Shown here: in pieces, positions 63,484 through 64,000 of the stretch
Position numbering within the stretch: position 1 is the stretch's first letter
Layout: each line of letters starts with the position of its first letter
Virus record (IMG/VR): IMGVR_UViG_3300042567_000108
Coordinates: 1-64,000 of that record
Length of the DNA: 64,000 nt
Strand: one strand, 5' to 3'
Source of the DNA: a virus
Program-made: the position numbers and the translations under genes
Notes under the pieces: model-generated
What the model saw: the letters and a program-made list of their open reading frames with translations, nothing else
Told to the model about the DNA's origin: nothing
Databases searched by the model: none

Positions 63484-63571
63484 TTATATATTATATAATA
63501 TATTATATATATGGGGAAGTTCTGCCGTTAATCGGCCAGCGTTAAATGACTGTAAATGATGGGGACAACTG

Positions 63572-64000
63572 ATGGGTAGAAAACCTGGGATTCAGAATAT
63601 CCCTAAGCGCGAGGCGCAAGAGAAGGCCTTGCAGCAACTGAGTCAGGGTAGCACGATTACCCAGGCTATGGCCTCCGTGGGCCGCTCAGATGTGGCATTC
63701 CGCCAATGGTCAGCAACTGACCCTGAGTTCAAAGCACGTGCCGAGGCTGCTCGCCTCGAGGGTAAAGGCATCAAGACTGACCTAAAGGAGCTGGGAGATA
63801 TTTCCTTTCCAGACTTCTCTGAGCAGTTTCTAGACACTAAGCTCTTTGACCATCACCTTGACTGGGTAGACCTAATTGAGGGCCGTGAGCCTCGCTGGTT
63901 AGACCCAGCCATGACCTACGAGCCAGGAGCGGCTAACCGTGTTCTCATTAACGTACCGCCTGAGCATGCTAAAAGTACGGTCATTACGACTAACTACGTC
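63572..64000 (+). CDS. Terminase large subunit, N-terminal part (partial, unit C)
   Basis: 143 codons open to the window end. Helical N-terminus with TITQAMASVGRSDVAFRQWS, then EGREPRWLDPAM and the Walker A-like VPPEHAKSTVIT, collinear with the unit B terminase (24030-25934) but clearly diverged. GGGGAC precedes the ATG. Shows that a third related genome begins here. Confidence 0.85.
   Translation, partial: MGRKPGIQNIPKREAQEKALQQLSQGSTITQAMASVGRSDVAFRQWSATDPEFKARAEAARLEGKGIKTDLKELGDISFPDFSEQFLDTKLFDHHLDWVDLIEGREPRWLDPAMTYEPGAANRVLINVPPEHAKSTVITTNYV

Larger units (their letters stand above)
62631..63571. other. Gene-free unit B/C junction region
   Basis: About 940 bp without a convincing gene. 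From left to right it holds four minus-strand promoters (62681-62974), a GC-rich stretch, the CTGAGA repeat array (63075-63151), AT-rich DNA with hairpins at 63361-63376, 63433-63450 and 63453-63483, and a TATATTATATAATATATTATATATAT palindromic run before the unit C terminase. Confidence 0.7.

Noticed and set aside
63269-63559. Open frame of 96 codons before the unit C terminase
   Set aside because: Translates AT-rich hairpin DNA, has no ribosome site and the matching interval in the A/B junction is not open.

Overview
The window is entirely tailed-phage DNA, with no recognisable host genes, tRNAs, rRNAs, integrase or CRISPR. It contains parts of three related but clearly different phage genomes laid head to tail in one orientation. 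Unit A (1 to about 23.9 kb) runs from the last codons of its major capsid gene to the end of its early region. Unit B (about 23.9 to 63.5 kb) looks complete, about 39.5 kb from terminase start to terminase start. Unit C (63.57 kb onward) is only the first 143 codons of another large terminase. The host is probably an actinobacterium: each of A and B has a WhiB-like Fe-S regulator gene, and A has DUF932 and DUF4192 family genes. Base composition is moderate to low GC, which would suit freshwater Actinobacteria rather than high-GC streptomycetes or mycobacteria; that is inference. Whether the tandem order is biological (a mixed concatemer or composite genome) or comes from assembly or concatenation cannot be settled from sequence.

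Late module, plus strand (A 1-11.1 kb; B 24.0-51.3 kb). In B the order is large terminase, two small basic proteins, portal, two small proteins, a 1702-residue virion protein, two coiled-coil-rich proteins, scaffold and an N4 gp56-like major capsid protein. A string of tiny Lys/Ala-rich proteins follows, then a neck protein, an Ala/Ser/Thr-repeat fibre, a family of beta-domain and Gly-rich tail proteins, a large tail protein, a membrane protein, an M15-like endolysin and a second membrane protein (holin candidate). It ends at a strong terminator. A matches gene for gene from the capsid onward, with some stretches nearly identical and others diverged.

Replication module. A and B carry the same core: PD-(D/E)XK exonuclease, a Cys-rich protein, a DnaB/RecA-fold ATPase, a Holliday-junction-resolvase-like nuclease, a two-frame primase (zinc domain and TOPRIM in overlapping frames), a DUF1599/Nmad1-like protein and a sigma-like protein. 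It lies on the minus strand in A (11.8-17.7 kb) and on the plus strand in B (51.7-57.0 kb), so the cassette has been inverted between relatives. A glycosyltransferase-like gene is attached to the replication module in A but sits among tail genes in B.

Early/accessory module, minus strand (A 11.2-11.8 and 17.7-23.1 kb; B 57.0-62.6 kb). These are mostly small, often Cys-rich proteins, with WhiB, an FmdB-like zinc ribbon, a membrane-anchored lytic transglycosylase, an XRE regulator and an OB-fold protein (A). B alone carries the most striking pair: a class II glutamine amidotransferase next to an amidoligase-family enzyme with a long cysteine-rich N-terminus. B's minus-strand transcription appears to be driven by six near-consensus promoters, all TTGACA-like with exactly 17-bp spacers. 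Beyond them lies a gene-free region with helically spaced CTGAGA repeats and many hairpins, next to the following terminase.
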